The translations under genes were made by a program, and so were the position numbers. From contig JAPDFW010000098.1 of the NCBI GenBank assembly GCA_028826165.1, forward strand, positions 62,001-126,000: DNA of 64,000 bases, written 5' to 3'. The stretch is from Anaeramoeba ignava (Eukaryota > Metamonada > Anaeramoebidae). Every line of letters starts with the position of its first letter. The stretch's first letter is position 1. This document shows, in pieces, positions 1 through 12,100 of the stretch. Below the pieces are notes generated by a model. It made no database searches. It saw only the letters and a list, made by a program, of their open reading frames with translations, and had not been told where the DNA came from.

Positions 1-760
1 CAATATTTAAATCAATATTTAAATCAATCAATTTTTTATATATCAATATTTAAATCAATTTTTATATCAATATTTAAATCAATTTTTTAAATCAATATTT
101 ATATCAATTTTTCAAATCAATATTTTTCAATATCAATATTTATATCAATATTTATTTTTAAATCAATATTTTATATCAATATTTAGTATCAATTCGTATC
201 AATATTTATATCAATTTTTAAATCAATTTATATCAATATTTATATTTTATATCAATATTTATATCAATTTATATCAATATTTTATCAATATTTAAATTTC
301 CAATATTTATATCAATATTTATATCAATATTTTTATATTTAAATCAATATTTAAATCAATATTTAAATCAATATTTATATCAATATTTATATCAATATTT
401 AAATCAATATTTAATATCAATATCAATATTTAAAATCAATATTTAAATTAAATATTTATATCAATATTTATCAATATTTATATCAATATTTAAATCAATA
501 TTTATATCAATATTTATATATCAATATTTAAATCAATATTTATATCAATATTTTAAATTAAATATTTAAATCAATATTTTTAAATTTAAATATTTAAATC
601 AATATTTAAATCAATATTTAAATCAATATTTATATCAATTTTTAAATCAATTTTTAAATCAATTTTTAAATCAATTTTTAAATCAATTTTTAAATCAATT
701 TTTAAATCAATTTTTAAATCAATATTTAAATCAATATTTATATCTAAATTAAAAATAAAT
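1..760. repeat. 12-bp ATCAATATTTAA-type tandem repeat inside MOB intron
   Basis: The first 760 bases are almost wholly variants of a 12-mer ATCAATATTTAA or ATCAATATTTAT. Between about 625 and 725 the unit becomes a homogeneous ATCAATTTTTAA. The tract ends at a splice acceptor (TTTTTAG at 775-781) that opens a MOB exon, so it is most likely intronic. Nothing else coding is visible in it. Confidence 0.85.
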
Positions 761-781
761 TAATTCTTTTATTATTTTTAG

Positions 782-1792
782 ATTTGAATTTTTCTGGGCA
801 GAAAAGAAAAAACTTGTTAGAATAACGTAATATAATTTTAATTTTTGATCAATTTTCAGAAAAGAATATAATTTAAACAAACATTTATTTTATTATATTT
901 TAAAGCGCTACAGAATATATTCAAAGAGTTTTAGATTATGTTGCATCAGAACTTGATAATGAAAGTATGATATTTATTTTTATTCAATCCAATTCAATTT
1001 TATTTTATTTTTATTTTATTCGATTTAATTTTTTTAGATACTTTTCCACCAGATCCATCTAAACCTTTTCCCAAAAATTTCTTAGAGATTGCTTCAAATA
1101 TTTTTAAGAGGTTGAATATTTATTTAAATTCAAATTCAAATTCAAATTCAAAATTTTAATTCAATTCAATCCAAATTAATTCAATTCAATTCAATTCAAT
1201 ATTCAATTCAATTCAATATTGAATTTAATTCAATATTCAATTCAATTCAATTCAATTCAATTCAATTCAATTTAATATTCAATTCAATATTCAATTCAAT
1301 TCAATTCAATTCAATTTAATTCAATTCAATATTTAATTTAGTTTAATTCAATATTCAATTCAATATTCAATTTAATATTCAATTCAATATTTAATATTCA
1401 ATTCAATTCAATTCAATTCAATTCAATATTCAATTTAATTCAATTCAATATTCAATTCAATTGAATTCAATTCAATTTAATATTTAATTCAATATTTAAT
1501 TCAAAATTTTAATTCAAAATTTTAATTCAAAAATCAAAAGAATTTTTAGAATCTTCGCTCATATTTACTATTCTCATTTCCAACAAATTACTGATATTGG
1601 TGCTGAAGCTCATTTAAACACAGTAATAAATTTTTTTGTTTACTTTCCAAATTTCTTCATTTTTATTTATTTAAAATAACTTATTTAATTTTATTTTAGA
1701 CATTCAAACATTTCATCTATTTTGTCCAAGAATTCAAATTAATCAAACAAGCTGATTTAGAACCTCTTTCAGAATTGATTTCAACTTTCTAA
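782..1792 (+). CDS. MOB kinase activator (Mob1/phocein family), 3' exons only
   Basis: MOB proteins are small adaptors that bind and activate NDR/LATS kinases. Five exons can be joined with GT-AG introns: 782-826, 906-964, 1038-1110, 1550-1622 and 1700-1792. The spliced product reads FEFFWAEKKKLVRI, then EYIQRVLDYVASELDNE, PFPKNFLEIASNIFKR, IFAHIYYSHFQQ, GAEAHLNTTFKHFIYFVQEF and a short C-terminus ending SELISTF before TAA. These are the diagnostic MOB blocks: the FPKNF segment, the H-x-Y-x-x-H zinc-type segment (HIYYSH), and LNT-FKHF-FVQEF close to the C-terminus. The 5' exons lie upstream of the window, beyond the repeat-filled intron. It lies 7.3 kb from the Furry gene, a protein of the same pathway. 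Assignment to the family is secure; the subclass is not resolved. Confidence 0.92.
1125..1535. repeat. TTCAA pentamer tract in MOB intron
   Basis: The intron 1111-1549 is largely TTCAA/TTTAA pentamers mixed with AATATT steps. It is non-coding. The intron has GT at 1111 and AG at 1548-1549. Confidence 0.8.
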
Positions 1793-2225
1793 TTTTCAAG
1801 TTGGAATTTTCTTTTCTTTTCTTTTTTTTTTTACTAATTCAAATGTTTGGTTTTTCATTTTTCAATTCATTTTTCATTTTTCAATTTTCAATTTTTCTTT
1901 TTTTAATTTCAGAAAGAATAAAATCGGTTAATAACTTTTCTTTTTTTAATTTTTAAAAATGAACAAAAAAGAATTTTTTTCCCGAATTCTTCTTTGATTA
2001 AAAAAATTTTTAATTTAATTTATTTTAATTTAATTTAATTTTAAATTTTAATTTTATTTTTAATTTAATTTTAATTTTATTTTTAATTTTAAAAAGGATT
2101 TGCCTTTCTAAAAAAAAAATTAAAAAAAAAATGAAAAAAAAATTTAAAATGAAAATTTCATTTTTTTTTTTTTAAAAATTAAAAATTGTTCATTTTTCTT
2201 TCTTCTTTCTTCTTTTAATAATTGA
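1793..2225. other. Intergenic spacer between MOB and cofilin
   Basis: This 433-bp spacer holds poly-T and poly-A runs and TTTAAT steps. The T-rich stretch at about 2160-2215, just before the cofilin ATG, resembles the short pyrimidine-rich leaders seen upstream of other genes here. No gene or RNA is recognised. Confidence 0.5.
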
Positions 2226-4158
2226 ATGAATATTGGATTAGAAGTAAGAGAAGAGTGTGTTGAAATTTTCACTGAATTAAAACTGCATCACAAATATAAA
2301 TTTATGATTTTCAAAATTTCTGATGATGACACTTCAATTTTTGTTGAGAAAGTTGGTCCAATTAGTTCTACTTTTGACCAACTTGTTGCTGAACTTCCTT
2401 CTAATGAATGCCGTTATGCTATTTTTGATTATGCATTCGAGAAAAATGGAAGGAAAAGAAGTAGAATTGTTTTGATTACTTGGTTTGTGCTTTTTTTTAT
2501 AAATAAAATTATAAATAAAAATATAAATTAAATTATAAATAAAATTATAAATTAAATTATAAATTAAATTATAAAAAAATTATAAATAAAATTATAAATT
2601 AAATTATAAATTAAATTATAAATAAAATTATAAATAAAATTAAATAAATTAAATAAAATTATAAATAAAATTATAAAATAAAATATAAATTAAATTATAA
2701 ATAAAATTATAAATATAAATTATAAATAAAATTATAAATTAAATTATAAATAAAATTATAAATAAAATTATAAATAAAATTATAAATTAAATTATAAATA
2801 AAATTATAAATTAAATTATAAATAAAATTATAAATAAAATTATAAATAAAATTATAAATAAAATTATAAAAATAAAATTATAAATTAAATTATAAATAAA
2901 ATTATAAATTAAAATTAAAATATAAAAAATTATAAATTAAATTATAAAAATAAAATTATAAATTAAATTATAAATTAAATTATAAATAAAATTAAAATAA
3001 AATTATAAAAATAAAATTATAAATAAAAAATTATAAATTATAAATTATAAATTAAAATTATAAATAAAAAAAATAAAATTATAAATAAAAATATAAATAA
3101 AAATTATAAATAAAATTATAAATAAAAATAAAAAATTAAAATATAAAAAAATTATAAATAAAATTATAAATAAAATAAATAAAAAAATAAATTATAAATA
3201 AAATTATAAATAAAATTAAAAATAAATAAATTTATAAATTAAATTATAAATAAAATTATGGGATAAATAAAATAAAAAATTATAAAAATAAATTATAAAT
3301 TAAATTATAAATTAAAATATAAATTAAAATTAAAATTATAAATAAAATTATAAATATAAATAAATTATAAATAAAATCAAAATTATAAAATTATAAAATA
3401 AAAAATTATAAAATTAAATTATAAAATAAAATTATAAATAAAATTATAAAAAAAATATAAATAAAAATAAAATAAAAAATAAATTATAAATAAAATTATA
3501 AATAAAAATATAAATATAAATTAAAAAATTATAAATTAAATTATAAAATAAAATTATAAATAAAATTATATATAAATAAAAATTATAAATAAAATTATTA
3601 TAAATAAAATTATAAATAAAATTATAAATAAAAAATTATAAAATTAAATAAAAAAAATTATAAATTAAATTATAAATAAAATTATAAATTAAATTATAAT
3701 TAAAATTATAATTAAAATTATAAATAAAATTATCAAAATTAAAATTAAAATTAAAATTAAAATCAAAATTAAAATGAAAATTAAAAAATTAAAATGAAAA
3801 TCAAAATTAAAATTAAAATCAAAATTAAAATCAAAATCAAAATCAAAATTAAAATCAAAATCAAAATCAAAATTTAAATAAAAATCAAAATTAAAATTAA
3901 AATCAAAATCAAAATTAAAATGAAAATCAAAATTAAAATGAAAATCAAAATCAAAATCAAAAATAAAATCAAAATTAAATTATAAATAAAAGGGCACCAG
4001 ATGACGCAATCGTAAAATACAGAACAATGTATTCAGCATCAAAAGATTCATTTAAACAAAAAATGGTTGGAATTTCAACAGATATACAAGCAACAGATCT
4101 TTCCGAATTAACTGAAGAAATTGTTCTCCGAAAAGTCTTATTGACTGTTCGGTTTTAA
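2226..4158 (+). CDS. ADF/cofilin actin-depolymerising factor
   Basis: This is a single ADF-H domain protein of about 139 residues, the usual length for the family, which severs and depolymerises actin filaments. Exon 1 (2226-2482) gives VREECVEIFTELKLHHKYKF, VEKVGP, LPSNECRYAIFDYAFE and RSRIVLITW. Exon 2 (3993-4158) gives APDDAIVKYRTMYSASKD, FKQKMVGISTDIQATDLSEL. The LP-x-x-ECRYA-D, the W-P-D motif and the YASSKD-like MYSASKD helix, part of the actin-binding surface, are all present. Splicing joins TG|G to restore the conserved Trp. The start has no serine next to the Met, so regulation by N-terminal phosphorylation as in animals is not obvious. An additional tiny 5' exon, as in some amoebae, cannot be excluded. 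The intron is 1,510 bp. Confidence 0.95.
2485..3985. repeat. ATAAATAAAATT repeat intron of cofilin
   Basis: The single cofilin intron (2483-3992) consists of imperfect 12-bp steps of ATAAATAAAATT and ATAAATTAAATT, turning into AAAATC/AAAATT hexamers after about 3730. It shows GT at 2483 and AG at 3991-3992 and no coding content. Confidence 0.85.
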
Positions 4159-4417
4159 AATTCAAAAGTGTATCAAACTTGAAATTTTTGAAATTTTTGA
4201 AATTTTTTTTTTGAAATTTTTTTTTTGAAATTTTTTTTTGGAATTTTTTTTCTTTCTCCTTTTTTTTTTTTTTGCATATTTGCATTATTGTAACACCGTT
4301 TATTTGGTTTATTTGGTTTATTTGGTTTATTTGGTTGGAAGTAAACAAATTAAAAAAAAATATTTTTATTTTTCATTTTTTCATTTTTTCATTTTTTTTT
4401 TTCATTTTTTTTTTAAA

Positions 4418-6283
4418 ATGTCAAACCAAAAAAATCAACAACAAGATTTCCAAAAATTAACACAAAAATATCAACGACTTAAAAAAATTATTAGAGATTC
4501 AAGACCAGGAAAAAAAACACAAAGCAAATGGGAAGAATATCTAAATCAAACATTATCCAAATTCGAAAAAAATCCACAATTTAATCCAGAACAAATCCAA
4601 ATAATAAAAACTAATCTCAATCAAATTAACAAAAGATTACTCAGATATTCACAAGAAGAACTCATACAAACAAAACAGGAGCTTTTAACAACTCAAGAAA
4701 AATTGCAATCATTGAAACTTAATCAAGAAGAAACAGCAAAAAATTTATCTCTTCTTTACAAATCATTGGATGAAGTCGAAGCTCAAAATCAAAAACAGAA
4801 ACTAGAAAAAGAACAATTTGTGCAGCAAATGCACAGCTCCCTTTTAAAATATAAACAAGCCTTTTCTCAGATTCAAGAAAAATTCAAAAAGGAAAAGGAA
4901 AAAAGTGACAATTTGAAAAAACGTTATCAAAATATTAAAAACAAACTTCTCGATAAAAAAAAATCTTCCAAACAAAACTTCAATCAGCAGTCTCTCAACA
5001 AACCCGACAAAGAAAAAGATCATCTTCAAAATGAATCTATGTTGATTCAGCAGACAGATTTGGAGAAAGTTCAAGATAAAAATCCAGAAAATGATATCCA
5101 TTCCCAAAAGACATTAAATGAATCAAAATTGCAATTAGAATTGGAAACAAAAAAAACAATAGAAAATCTCAAAATAAAAATCCAGGAGCAAAAAGAAGAT
5201 CTTGAGAACAAACAAACCCAAATTCAACAACTAATTTCTTCTGAAAACCAACTTAAACAAGAAAAGCAAAAATTGTTTAATGATTTATCTTTATCAAATT
5301 CTTCAAATCAAAAAAATCAATCAAAAATTTCAAAATTGATTCAAAAAAAGGAAAATTTAGAAATGTTAAATTTGAGATTGAATGAGGATCTTAAAAAAGC
5401 AAATGAAACAATTTCTAAATCGAAAAAATCAGTAAATGAAAATGATGATCTACAAAAAACAATCAATTCTCTTCAAGATCAAGTTTTATTTTGGAAAAAA
5501 AATATTCAACAAAAAGAGAAAGAATTTGAAACACAATTAAAATTAGAGGCATGGAAAAACGAAAAGTATAAAATTGAAACTGATCTTAAAATACTTAATT
5601 TTGCAAAAAATCAAAATGAATATGAAAACGAAATTTTATTTTTACAAAAACAGAATAATTTTTTAATGGAAGAACTCAAACAAAAAAGAGATTTAAATAA
5701 AAAATTAAAAAGAGAGAATGAAATTATGAAATTAAAGAAAAGAGGAGCAGATATTTTAACACAAGATTCAACAAAAGATTTAAAAGATTTTGAAAATTTA
5801 ACAAAAGATTCAAATGATTTTGAAAATTCAACAAAAGATTTAAAAGATTTTGAAAATTCAAAAGATTTTAAAGAAGATTTTAAAGAAGATTTTAAAGAAG
5901 ATTTTAAAGAAGATTTTAAAGAAGATAATTTTAAAGAAGATAATTTTAAAGATAATTTTAAAGAAGATAATTTTAAAGATTTTAAAGAAGATAATTTAAA
6001 AGATTTAAAAGATTTAAAAGATTTAAATGATTTAAAAGATTTAAATGATATAAATGATTTAAAAAATTCTGAAAATGAATTAAATCAAAATAATCAAATC
6101 AAAACTAAAAGAAACCTTCCAAGAAGAACTAAAAATCCAAAAACTAAACTTAGAACTCAAACTCTTAATCGTTTTCGTCAAACTCTTCCACCTAATACAA
6201 AACTTCATCCAATCATGAAACAAGGAAATCCTAATTTAATGGCAGAATTACAGAAAAGATTAAATAACAAAAAGAAAAATTAA
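4418..6283 (+). CDS. Coiled-coil protein with acidic DFKED repeats
   Basis: This intronless gene encodes about 621 residues. I chose the ATG at 4418 because it lies in the usual A-rich context (AAAATG) and begins a hydrophilic N-terminus; upstream in-frame sequence is low-complexity Phe/Leu. Residues from about 30 to 440 are heptad-rich, dominated by Gln, Lys, Glu and Leu, typical of a long parallel coiled coil. Residues of about 450 to 560 contain short tandem units such as DFKED, DNFKED and DLKDLND, encoded by near-perfect DNA repeats. The C-terminal 60 residues are basic (KTKRNLPRRTKNPKTK) and end in an amphipathic stretch, NLMAELQKRLNNKKK, that loosely recalls an actin-binding WH2 helix; this is only a suggestion. 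No family is recognised. It follows cofilin by 260 bp. Confidence 0.8.
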   Translation: MSNQKNQQQDFQKLTQKYQRLKKIIRDSRPGKKTQSKWEEYLNQTLSKFEKNPQFNPEQIQIIKTNLNQINKRLLRYSQEELIQTKQELLTTQEKLQSLKLNQEETAKNLSLLYKSLDEVEAQNQKQKLEKEQFVQQMHSSLLKYKQAFSQIQEKFKKEKEKSDNLKKRYQNIKNKLLDKKKSSKQNFNQQSLNKPDKEKDHLQNESMLIQQTDLEKVQDKNPENDIHSQKTLNESKLQLELETKKTIENLKIKIQEQKEDLENKQTQIQQLISSENQLKQEKQKLFNDLSLSNSSNQKNQSKISKLIQKKENLEMLNLRLNEDLKKANETISKSKKSVNENDDLQKTINSLQDQVLFWKKNIQQKEKEFETQLKLEAWKNEKYKIETDLKILNFAKNQNEYENEILFLQKQNNFLMEELKQKRDLNKKLKRENEIMKLKKRGADILTQDSTKDLKDFENLTKDSNDFENSTKDLKDFENSKDFKEDFKEDFKEDFKEDFKEDNFKEDNFKDNFKEDNFKDFKEDNLKDLKDLKDLNDLKDLNDINDLKNSENELNQNNQIKTKRNLPRRTKNPKTKLRTQTLNRFRQTLPPNTKLHPIMKQGNPNLMAELQKRLNNKKKN

Positions 6284-6354
6284 TTTTAAAAAGAAAAATA
6301 ATCTTTTATTTCCTCAATTAATTTTAATAAAAAAAAAACATTTTCATTCTTCTT

Positions 6355-7071
6355 TTAAATTTCAAAAACCATTAAAATTCCATCATAAATTGATTTATTA
6401 ATTGAATAATAATTTTCAATTACTTCTTTCTTTTTAAATCCAAATTTTTTATAAAATGAAATTGCATTTATATTTGTTTTTTTAACATGAAGAACAATTT
6501 CTTTAATTTCTTCATTTTTCTTAATTTTTTCAATTGCTTTTTTTAAAATTTTTGTTCCAATTCCTCTTTTTCTAAATTTTTCATCAATTCCAAAAGTCTA
6601 AAAATTTTTAATTAAAATTAAAATTAAAATTAAAATTAAAATTTTTTATCAAATTTTTTAATTTATTTAAATTGACCATAATATAAGCTTTTTGTTCTGT
6701 TTCATTTTTCCAAGTTATTTCTCCAACAACATATTTTTTTTTAAAATGAAAAAAAATGATATAATTTTAATTAATTAATTTTAAATTTTAATTAATTTTT
6801 TTAAAAAATAATAAAATACTTTTTTTGTTTTCCAATAAATTACAATTATACAATTATATTCTTTTCCAAGAAGATTTTCATAATGTTTTTCTGGATAAAT
6901 AATAGGAAAAAGTAAACTCTAATTTTTATTTTGAATTATTAAAAAATTTCCAAATTGAAGAAAATTTTTATTCTTCTTTTTCTTTCTATTTACATCAAGT
7001 AATTTTAAACCTTCAATTGTATATTTTGTTGCATCAACCAAAACAAAATCATCAAGTTCATAATTTTTCAT
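6355..7071 (-). CDS. NAA50-like N-terminal acetyltransferase (GNAT fold)
   Basis: GNAT enzymes of the NAA50/San type acetylate protein N-termini using acetyl-CoA. Reading the minus strand, exon 1 starts at the ATG 7071 and gives MKNYELDDFVLVDATKY and IEGLKLLD. The next exon gives SLLFPIIYPEKHYENLLG, which matches the N-Q-V-FP-V-Y-x-x-x-FY segment of NAA50. Further exons give YVVGEITWKNETEQKAYIM, then TFGIDEKFRKRGIGTKILKK with the acetyl-CoA-binding R-x-x-G-x-G loop, EIVLHVKKTNINAISFYKKF and FGFKKKEVIENYY, ending at TAA 6355. The last intron is 6598-6676 (GT-AG). The intron near 6722-6815 has a GT donor but no AG acceptor exactly where the protein requires it, so one junction is unresolved. 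It is tail-to-tail with the coiled-coil gene, only 71 bp away. Confidence 0.8.
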
Positions 7072-7186
7072 GAATTATTTTTATTATAATCTCTTTTTTT
7101 TTTTGGAGATAATTTTGAAAAAGGAAAAAATGAAAAAAAAAATTATTTTAAAATTATTTGAAAAATCTTTATAAAAAAATTTTCAA

Positions 7187-8696
7187 TCATTTTTTAATAA
7201 AAGCAAATTTTAAGTAAAAAATAAAAATGAAATGAATCAATGAACAAATTCCTGCAGGAGCAACAATTTTTTCTTTTTGATTTGAAAGGAAAAAAAGAGT
7301 TAAAAACTAAATAATTTTTATGAGTAAAAAAATCTTTTTTTTTTTTCCAAATAATTTTTCTTACTATTTTTGCAGTTGATAATCCTCCAAAAATTATTGC
7401 ACTTAAAAATCCAAAAGAATTATTAACTAAAGATATTGCAAGAGTAAGACAATATCCGAAAATAGAATAACCCTAAGAAATGATTTTAATTTTTTATCCG
7501 ATTTTAATTTTAATTTTAATTTTAATATTAATTTTAATATTAATTTTAATTTTAATTTTAATTTTAATTTTAATTTTAATTTTAATTTTAATTTTAATTT
7601 TAATTTTAATTTTAATTTTAATTTTAATTTTAATTTTAATTTTAATTTTAATTTTAATTTTAATTTTAATTTTAATTTTAATTTTATAAATAAATATTAA
7701 TTTTAATTTTGATTCTAATTCTAATTCTAATTCTATTTGCATACAGTAATACTCATAATTGTTGTAAATTTAAGAGTAACACCAAAAGCTAAAAAATTAA
7801 CAATAACAGAAAAAATAATCCAATAAGTAAAACTAATTGAAATAGCTTTTCCCAGAACAAAGAATTCTAATTCATTTTTATTAAAAGTTAATTTCATAGC
7901 AAATAAAAGTAACATAGCCAATGTAAAAACAATCATAACAGGTCCATAAAGATCAAATGATTCAATTTTAATATTTTTATTATTAATAAATCTAAATGGA
8001 TTAATAGATTCAACTAATCTTTCAAGAACTTCTTTAGGATTATTGATATCAAATAAAGGTTTTACTTTATTGATATCTCTATATTCATTTAATTTTATTT
8101 TTGTTGTTCGAAACATCTATTTTTTTTATTAAAATTATAATTAATATTCATTTATAATTAAAATTAATATTAAAATTAATATTAAAATTATAATTAATAT
8201 TAAAATTAAAATTAAAATTATAATTAATATTAAAATTAAAATTAATATTAATATTAAAATTATTCATTTATAAAATTAAAATTAAAATTCATTTATAATA
8301 TTAATATTAATATTAAAATTAAAATTAAAATTAAAATTAAAATTCATTTATAAATTAAAATCAAAATTCATTTATAATATTAAAATTAATATTAAAATTA
8401 ATATTCATTTATAAAATTAAAATTATAATTAATATTAAAATTAAAATTATAATTAAAATTAAAATTAATATTAAAATTATATTTAAAATTAAAATTACAG
8501 AAACAAAAGATGAATTAGAGTCAGTTTTTTCATTCATTTCATTGGAAAAATTTGATAATTCAGGATTTTGAGGATAATTTTGATTTTGATTTTGATTTTG
8601 ATTTTGATTTGATTGTTCGAGATGTTGATGATTTACTGGTGCATTAAACCATTCAACATCATTATCATTTTCATTATCATTTTGATTAGTAGTCAT
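7187..8696 (-). CDS. YIPF3-like Yip1-domain Golgi membrane protein
   Basis: Yip1-family proteins are multi-span ER/Golgi proteins linked to Rab-dependent traffic. Four exons join in phase: 8696-8499, 8116-7745, 7472-7365 and 7306-7187, giving about 265 residues. Exon 1 is a polar, Asn/Gln-rich cytosolic tail (NDNDVEWFNAP). Exon 2 has ESFDLYGPVMIVFTLAMLLL and LGKAISISFTYW; exon 3 has GYSIFGYCLTLAISL and FGGLSTAKI; exon 4 has the last membrane segment ending LKFAFIKK. The DLYGP start of the first helix, GY-x-x-FG-C and GGLST are the positions that best match animal YIPF3. About five hydrophobic segments follow the cytosolic tail, as expected. Each exon edge is GT-AG; exon 2 begins exactly at an ATG after AG, so that ATG is not the start. 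It is divergent from the Furry gene. Confidence 0.87.
7497..7690. repeat. TTTTAA hexamer tract in YIPF3 intron
   Basis: About 190 bp of nearly pure TTTTAA repeats fill the intron 7473-7744 of the YIPF3-like gene. Because the period is a multiple of three, open frames run through it on both strands, but they code only for Leu-Ile or Ile-Lys repeats. Confidence 0.9.
8125..8498. repeat. AT-rich ATTAAT/ATTTATAA repeats in first YIPF3 intron
   Basis: The first intron (8117-8498) is made of AAAATT and ATTAATATT steps broken by a recurrent CATTTATAA. It is non-coding, with GT and AG at its edges when read on the minus strand. Confidence 0.75.
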
Positions 8697-9115
8697 TTAA
8701 GAAAAAAATGAAAAAAATGAAAAATGAAAAAATGAAAAAAAAAAAATAAAAAAAAAATAAAATTATTAAATATTTTTTTTATTCCTTTCTTTTAATTATT
8801 TTTGATCTTTGTTTTGATTCTGATTTTTTTTCCTTATTCTCTTCTTTTTTTTGTTTTTGGTTTTTTTTTTAAAAAAAAATCTAAATTAAAATGATCAATA
8901 AAAAAAAAAAAATTCAAACTTAAAAATAACAAAATAAAACAAAATTCTGATTTGAATTTATTTTAAAAAAAAAAAAGAATTAAAGTTAAAAAAGCAAATA
9001 AAATCAAAATCAAATTTAAAAAATAAAAAAAATTTAAAAAATAAAAAAATAAAAAAACCAAAATTTATTTTTCATTTTTTTTTTTTTTGATTTAAAATAT
9101 TTTTACTTAATTAGA
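8697..9115. promoter_or_regulatory. Shared spacer between divergent YIPF3-like and Furry genes
   Basis: The two start codons face away from each other across 419 bp of A/T runs. Both promoters must lie here. I see no TATA box that can be told from background at this base composition. This is inference from gene orientation. Confidence 0.45.
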
Positions 9116-12100
9116 ATGGATGTTCGAGAAAGTAGCCATTATATAATACAATCAATATTCACACAATTCACTTCGATTGCAAAAAGCTTAATTCAAAACC
9201 TTTCTAAAATGGTATTTTGCCATTTTTTATTTGAATGATTTTCAATTCATTAATTTTTTATTTAAAGATGAAATTTTTTTTTAAAATTATAAAACAAAAA
9301 AAAACTTTTTGCCAACATTGAATTAAATTAAATTTTAATAAGAAAATAATTAAAAATAAAATTTATAATTCAAAAAATTTTAATTAAGATTTAATTAGAA
9401 TTTTTAAAATAAAATTTTTTTCAAATACAATTAAAAAAATCCCCAAAAATCCAATTAATGAAAAAATTCCAAAAAAAAATTTCTAAAAACATAAAAATAT
9501 AAAAATAAATCTAAATATAAATATAAATATAAATATAAATATAAATATAAATATAAATATAAATATAAATATAAATATAAATATAAATATAAATATAAAT
9601 ATAAATATAAATATAAATATAAATATAAATATAAATATAAATATAAATATAAATTATAAATATAAATCAAAATTAAATATAAAAATTAAATCAAAATATA
9701 AATTCAAAATATAAATATAAAATTAAAATATTAAAATTAAATATAAATATAAATATAAATATAAATTCAAAAATATAAATATAAAATTAAATTCAAAATT
9801 AAATTCAAAATTAAATTCAAAATTAAATTCAAAATTAAATTCAAAATTATATTTAAAATTATATTCAAAATTATATTCAAAATTATATTTAAAATTAAAT
9901 TCAAAATTAAATTCAAAATTATATTTAAAATTAAATTCAAAATTATATTCAAAATTAAATTCAAAATTAAATTCAAAATTATATTTAAAATTATATTCAA
10001 ATTTATATTCAAAATTATATTCAAAATTAAATTCAAAATTATATTCAAATTTATATTCAAAATTATATTCAAAATTATATTCAAAATTATATTTAAATTT
10101 GTTAGAATAAAGAAAGGAAACCTTATTACACAACTATTCAAAACCATTTAGAATTTCAACGTTGTATTGATTCATTATCAAATTTAGGAAAAAATTGTAT
10201 TGAAAATATAATGACAGGAATAATAACTTGGAGAGAAGAAATTCTTGGAACTCCAAATGAAACAAATGAAACAAATGATAAAAAAAAACTAAAAAAACCA
10301 AAAACAAAACTTCATACAGTGTAAATTCCAAATAAAAAAAAAACAATTACAAAATAAGAAGAAAATTTATAATAATTTTTTTTCCGTTTTTTTTTTTTCT
10401 TTTTGAAAATTTAGAGACATTTCTTTTCTTAATAATTTAGGGATCGGAAACTCAAAACTATCTCAAATAATTGTTAAAAATTTATTTTTAATTTATTTTT
10501 AATTAATTTTTAATTTTAATTTATTTTTAAATTGAATTATTTAGGTTATTACAGAAACAATTTTTTCTGTTGCATCTCTTCGAGTTTTAAAATATACACA
10601 ACAAACACTTTCCAACAAACTTTTAGATAAAATAATTAAAGTTCCACTTTCACAATTAATTGATTTCGAATCAGAACAACAACAAATAACAGAACCAAAA
10701 GATTTAATTGATCAACAAAAACTAAACGAACTATGTGAAGAATTAATTGGAGAATTATCAAAACAAAACATTAAATCTGTGGTTAAAATATTCTTCACAG
10801 GACAAGAAACAAAAACAATAACACCAACAATGGCCCAAATACAGCATATAAAACTAACTAATAAAGACCAAGTAACGGTCGATTTCAACGCGCATTTTGT
10901 TGAGTCTTTTTTGAATGTATTGAAAAAATTGGATCGAAGATCCAAAAGAAAACTTGCGCGTTGTGGAGCAAAAATTTTCCAAAAATTCATTGATAATAAT
11001 TATTTTCGTGATTTTGACTTTACTGACTGGTTTTTAAACATAAGGAATCTGTATAATATGACTGCCCAATTGGGTGAAAAAGCAAGCGAATTGCAACATT
11101 ATCTTCCGTTGCAAACTGCTCTACTTTGTTGTTCAGATAAAGCATTTTTCTTTGAAAAACACAAGGAATTTATCGAACTTTCTCTTAAATCTTTGAAAAA
11201 CAAAAGCATCAGGTTCGTTTCTTTGGAATGTGTTTCAAATTTTCTTCGTTTTTATATGACAAAGTTTGTTGATCCAAACCCGGAAAGAGTGGCGAAAAAT
11301 ATCGAAAAAATTGCTTTAACGATTTTTTCATTCAATCGCAAAATGACCTTCAATGTTTTTTCGCCTTCCATTTCTGCAACGCCTGATGAGATGATTCTGT
11401 TCATTTCTGATTGGAAACTTTCATATGCAATGAATTTCATCATTTTTAAACTGATTGAATCCGATAATTCTGAATGGGTTTTGATCGGAGTGAGAACTTT
11501 TTTTGCTCTTTTGGAAAAAAACCCACAAAAGCAATCCAACCGCCGAATAAGCGATCCAACAACTCTTGAATCTTTTGTGCAAACATGCCAAGAAAAACTA
11601 GAAAAAGTCTTTACTTATTATGACAACCAGGTTGGCAACTTTATTCAATCAGCTCCGCAACTCAAATCTCCTATTGAACCGATTTTGAAGGAAAAAAGCA
11701 AGGAAATTGATATTTTAATTTACGCAATCAAGTCTATTCCTCGCGTGCTTCCTTTCCCTAACAAATTACTTGAAATGATCTCTAAATATACCATTCATTT
11801 TGACCAAAATCTTTCTTCAATTTCTTTTGAAGCAATGAAAAGAATTATTGCAAATCAAAGTGAAATTCGTTTGGATTTACTCAATGCTTTCGGCAAATTC
11901 ATTCTCCAAATTCCTGATAATTTTGTTTCCATAATTCAATCTTCTCTTCAGAAACTTTTAGAACTTATTTTGCTTTGGGTCAATATTCTCAAGCAATCAA
12001 AGCCTAATACTTTTCTTCATTTAAATTCTCAAGAATTTTCAAATAATTCTTCCCAATTAATTCTTTCTAAAATTTATGAAAAAAAACCTGTTTTTAGAAA

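Noticed and set aside
7480-7742. Leu-Ile and Ile-Lys frames on both strands
   Set aside because: They are produced by the TTTTAA tract inside the YIPF3-like intron.
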